From: Holacanthus passer
Lineage: Eukaryota; Chordata; Actinopteri; Pomacanthidae
DNA: 64,000 nucleotides
Direction of reading: 5' to 3'
NCBI GenBank assembly: GCA_025331565.1
Contig: JAFREQ010000067.1
Span: 1,302,001 to 1,366,000, forward strand
Under the pieces are notes generated by a model, which did not search any database, was not told where the DNA came from, and saw nothing but the letters and a program-made list of their open reading frames with translations. The translations under genes were made by a program, and so were the position numbers. Positions 61,627 to 64,000 of the stretch are shown here, piece after piece; within the stretch, counting starts at the first letter, position 1; the number at the start of each line of letters is the position of its first letter.

Positions 61627-62193
61627 GATCCGATTTATTCCTGCTAACTTCTCACTTGTACTATTAAAGCGTGGGAATCGTTGAACTCGTGTTGCTGCCA
61701 TGTTTCCCCAGAATGAACATCTGCATGCAAAATCTTGCTCATCAGGTTGAATAGTAACCAAACAATCCAACAAATCCAAAACATACATCAGAAATCAATC
61801 CCTAAATCGCTTACATTTTCTAATTCTTTGAAACAGATTGAACAGTTTTTCTTTGCAGTATCACCTCCTCATTTACCTTTTCTGGCTCGATGCAGCTTCA
61901 GTCTTCAAGCGATGCAAAGTCGTGCACAGTAACCAGTGAAAGTTGAAATGAAAAATGAAATGTACGTCATCTAATTACAGATTGAATGGTGTGTTTAATA
62001 AAGCGTGCTTCTGATGCTGATTTCTGAAGAGCAGGACTGTGTGGGTGAGAAAAACGTAATTAGCTCAAATAATGTTTCATCAGAGGTAATTAATGCAACT
62101 GACACTAGTTTTCAGGTCAAATATGAAGCTTGGAGTTTTTAGGAGTCAAGACGTCAAATGTGCTTTCCAATTTCTGATCACTTCTTAAATTCA
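61627..62193. other. Non-coding DNA, no gene seen
   Basis: AT-rich unique sequence between the exon-like segment and the retroelement fragment. Confidence 0.4.
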
Positions 62194-62364
62194 CAGGTCA
62201 TCACACAATGTACAGTACAAAAGAAAGTAAGACTCACTTTCGACTTCTCCCAATTCACACAGCTCATAAAATCTCCCTCCCTCCCGACTATCTTTGAGTC
62301 TGCCAACGTCAATGGCCAGAGGATGAATACCAGCTCTCAGTTGCAGCCAGGTTTCCCTCAACAT
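62194..62364 (-). pseudogene. Decayed retroelement coding fragment (C-terminal region of a reverse-transcriptase protein)
   Basis: The minus-strand frame reads LRETWLQLRAGIHPLAIDVG, then RLKDSREGGRFYELCELGEV, then ESESYFLLYCTLCDDL. The layout 'L.LR.G..PL.I..GR....... R.C.LC.LG.VE.E.HFLL.C..YDDL' is typical of the cysteine/histidine-rich segment at the end of many non-LTR retroelement proteins. Two expected metal-ligand positions appear changed here, Cys to Tyr (FYELC) and His to Tyr (ESYFLLYC), which fits decay of a dead copy. A stop follows directly after CDDL. No reverse-transcriptase core was found nearby. The clade is not assigned. Confidence 0.5.
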
Positions 62365-62517
62365 GTCTGATGTTTTCGTCTGTGGAAGCTTCAGTGGACG
62401 TTTGAGTCGCACGACTTTTCCACAGCAGCCAAGCCTGAGAAGTTTTTTTTTGCAAAATATTTTCGAGTGTTTTTTTGGATTTTTTTTTTTCTGCATTTGT
62501 GAGTAAATTGAATCATG

Positions 62518-62582
62518 CAGGAATTTCAATTGTAACAGCATTTTTTTTACAGTATAAAAGAATCTGAATACTTCGTCACTGT
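62518..62582 (+). mobile_element. Decayed teleost non-autonomous repeat, copy E (3' fragment)
   Basis: CAATTGTAACAGCATTTTTT, TTACAGTATAAAAG and AATCTGAATACTTCGTCACT follow the last 65 bp of the family also seen at 2205 and 27250. Short and truncated. Confidence 0.5.
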
Positions 62583-63448
62583 GTATATCTTAAAAAAAAA
62601 AACTGCTGGTGTGGCAGCAAATCCATGATCCTTCAGAAAACAGCTCTATTCTGCATAAAGTTATTCTATCCAGATTTATGCAGCAGAGTTTGAGACACAT
62701 GCTCCATAAAGTTAACAAAGATCACCACGTAATTACACAATTTATTAATGACTGAATATTCGAGCACCTCTTCCTTTGCTAAACATTTTCCCCGTCCACT
62801 GGAAGCTCTGCACCGAGTGTGTTGGTGGAGGTGAGTGTCAGCACATGTTTGTGTTTCCTCTCTGCAGCTCAGCATGATGGGAAAAACACTCCCCGTGACC
62901 ACTAACTGCACAAAAAAAGAAAAGCTCTCGCTGACATTATTTGTTCTCGCCCGTGATTCCCGCTGAATGTGGCACCGGCGGCGCGAGCAGCCCCGCTTGT
63001 TATCCAATTGTGCCTCTGCCAGGTATGGCAGGCGGAGCAGTGTTTGCGAAGTTGACTTGAAGTCCCGAAAAAGCGGTCTCTCTGTGACAGCCTGTCAATC
63101 ATCGCCTGTGGCGGGTTGCCTGGTGCAGCTCTGCCAACATCCACTGTTCAAACTGTTGTGTGCTACTAGTTTGTCTGCCGTTTTGCTCACAACCTGCTCC
63201 TGTCGAACTTTTATTTTCAGCTTCTCCTTCTGTTTATTAGCCCCCGGTGCACTGTAAACATCCCCGTCTCTCTCCGAGATGTTTCAACCCGCTTAAACCA
63301 AACACCTTCTCAGCTAACGACCCCACAACACCGAGCAGCCCGGCGTGCACCATTCCTATCAATTACTATCAATCTTAGCCGGCCAATTACGACCCGATGA
63401 CGCCATTATCACTTCAAAAACAGACAAAAAGAGAATGAGAAAGGAAGG
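62583..63448. other. Non-coding DNA, enhancer-like at its right
   Basis: No exon seen. 62940-63420 is balanced and unique, with GGCCAATTACGACCCGATG and ATGACGCCATTATCAC. It may include a conserved element. Confidence 0.35.
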
Positions 63449-63490
63449 GATGGATGGATGGAGGGAGGGAGGGAGGTAGAGGGGAGAGAT
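63449..63490. repeat. (GGAT)n/(GGGA)n purine tract
   Basis: GGAT units pass into GGGA units. Confidence 0.85.
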
Positions 63491-63557
63491 CCAGCCTGTA
63501 ATTAGTGGTCCTAACTGGAAGAGAGAACAGGGGGCCACATGGTTAGGGCATCTGTGG

Positions 63558-63595
63558 CACACACACACACACACACACACATACACACACACACA
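63558..63595. repeat. (CA)n microsatellite
   Basis: CA run with a single TA interruption; first of a cluster of CA tracts. Confidence 0.92.
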
Positions 63596-63736
63596 TGGTC
63601 CCGCTGGCGTCTGGGGGTCCGGCGGTGTCAGCCCTACTCTGGGCCAGCGGCCAGCGCCTCTGTCCCTGTCATGTGGGCCCGTTAATGAGGAAGTCACATA
63701 TGGACTAGGGACCCTCGTTAGGCAGGCGGGCAGGGA

Positions 63737-63757
63737 AACACACACACACACACACAC
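63737..63757. repeat. (CA)n microsatellite
   Basis: Second CA tract of the right-edge cluster. Confidence 0.9.
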
Positions 63758-63778
63758 GGCGAAATGTGAACTTCATGA

Positions 63779-63801
63779 AGCACACACACACACACACACA
63801 C
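63779..63801. repeat. (CA)n microsatellite
   Basis: Third CA tract, separated from the second by only 21 bp. Confidence 0.9.
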
Positions 63802-63956
63802 GTGAAATAAGTAATGCATACATGCACACACACATACACAAACAGGTGCAGGTGAGGGCGCGCTCGCAGATTGATGGACACGAGGCAACGCAAGCAAGCT
63901 GGGGGCAGAGAAAGAACATGCTGTCATGGACGGCATGAGGGCAGCACCAGACGGGC

Positions 63957-63981
63957 CACACACACACACACACACACACAC
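63957..63981. repeat. (CA)n microsatellite
   Basis: Last CA tract of the cluster. A shorter interrupted one lies at 63823-63842. Confidence 0.9.
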
Positions 63982-64000
63982 TCCTGTAGGTCCATCAGCG

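Noticed and set aside
63359..63981. Valine/cysteine-rich frames at the right edge
   Set aside because: All are translations of CA/GT microsatellites.
1..64000. CRISPR arrays, prophage, plasmid or bacterial operons
   Set aside because: No regular direct repeats with unique spacers, no dense same-strand gene clusters and no ribosome-binding-site pattern; the composition is vertebrate.
1..64000. tRNA, rRNA and known microRNA hairpins
   Set aside because: No cloverleaf with intact promoter boxes, no ribosomal sequence and no mature microRNA sequence that I recognise by eye. The tRNA-like text at 17940 is a decayed repeat.

Overview
This window looks like about 64 kb of teleost fish nuclear DNA and is almost entirely non-coding. 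The organism call rests on several decayed interspersed repeats whose wording I recognise as common in ray-finned fish: a family ending in CTGAATACTTCTTCCACC, a TTTAAAGGTCCAGTGTG-type element, and an ACTTTGGTGATCC-type element. Abundant CA/GT and GATA microsatellites and moderate, patchy GC content agree. There is no bacterial-style gene density, and no CRISPR, prophage or plasmid feature. Nearly all open frames of 60-200 codons look like chance or low-complexity frames.

Coding content: I support two short exon-like pieces. At 1510-1784 (+) there is a convincing terminal coding exon, with splice acceptor, two hydrophobic segments and a stop codon, of a small multi-pass membrane protein that I cannot name. 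At 55110-55207 (+) there is a 98-nt candidate internal exon with acceptor, donor, an open frame and protein-like composition; its gene is not recognised. Weaker candidates are a terminal exon of a non-coding transcript (49201-49490 +), an exon-like segment at 61537-61626 (-), and a signal-peptide-like ORF at 54277-54549 (+).

Layout: 1-2.4 kb, end of the membrane-protein gene. About 2.4-55 kb, a gene-poor stretch in which sequences with the texture of conserved developmental enhancers (non-repetitive, rich in TAATTA, octamer and forkhead-like words) alternate with polypurine tracts, microsatellites, GC-rich patches (10.74, 29.0-29.4, 37.9, 46.5-47.0 kb) and old transposon copies (2.2, 12.1, 14.5, 17.9, 27.3, 44.4, 44.7 kb). 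40.5-41.1 kb holds a diverged tandem array of units of about 95-126 bp that I do not recognise. 55-64 kb holds the candidate exon, a DNA-transposon copy (55.46-55.80 kb), a decayed retroelement coding fragment (62.2-62.4 kb) and a cluster of CA repeats at the right edge.

The most economical reading (inference) is a regulatory landscape, or the introns of a large developmental gene, lying downstream of a small membrane-protein gene. I did not find a new multi-gene system. The items most worth a second look are the two exons, the unexplained tandem array at 40.5 kb, the 77-bp duplication at 14.8 kb, and the putative conserved enhancers. All conservation statements come from sequence texture only; no alignment was run.
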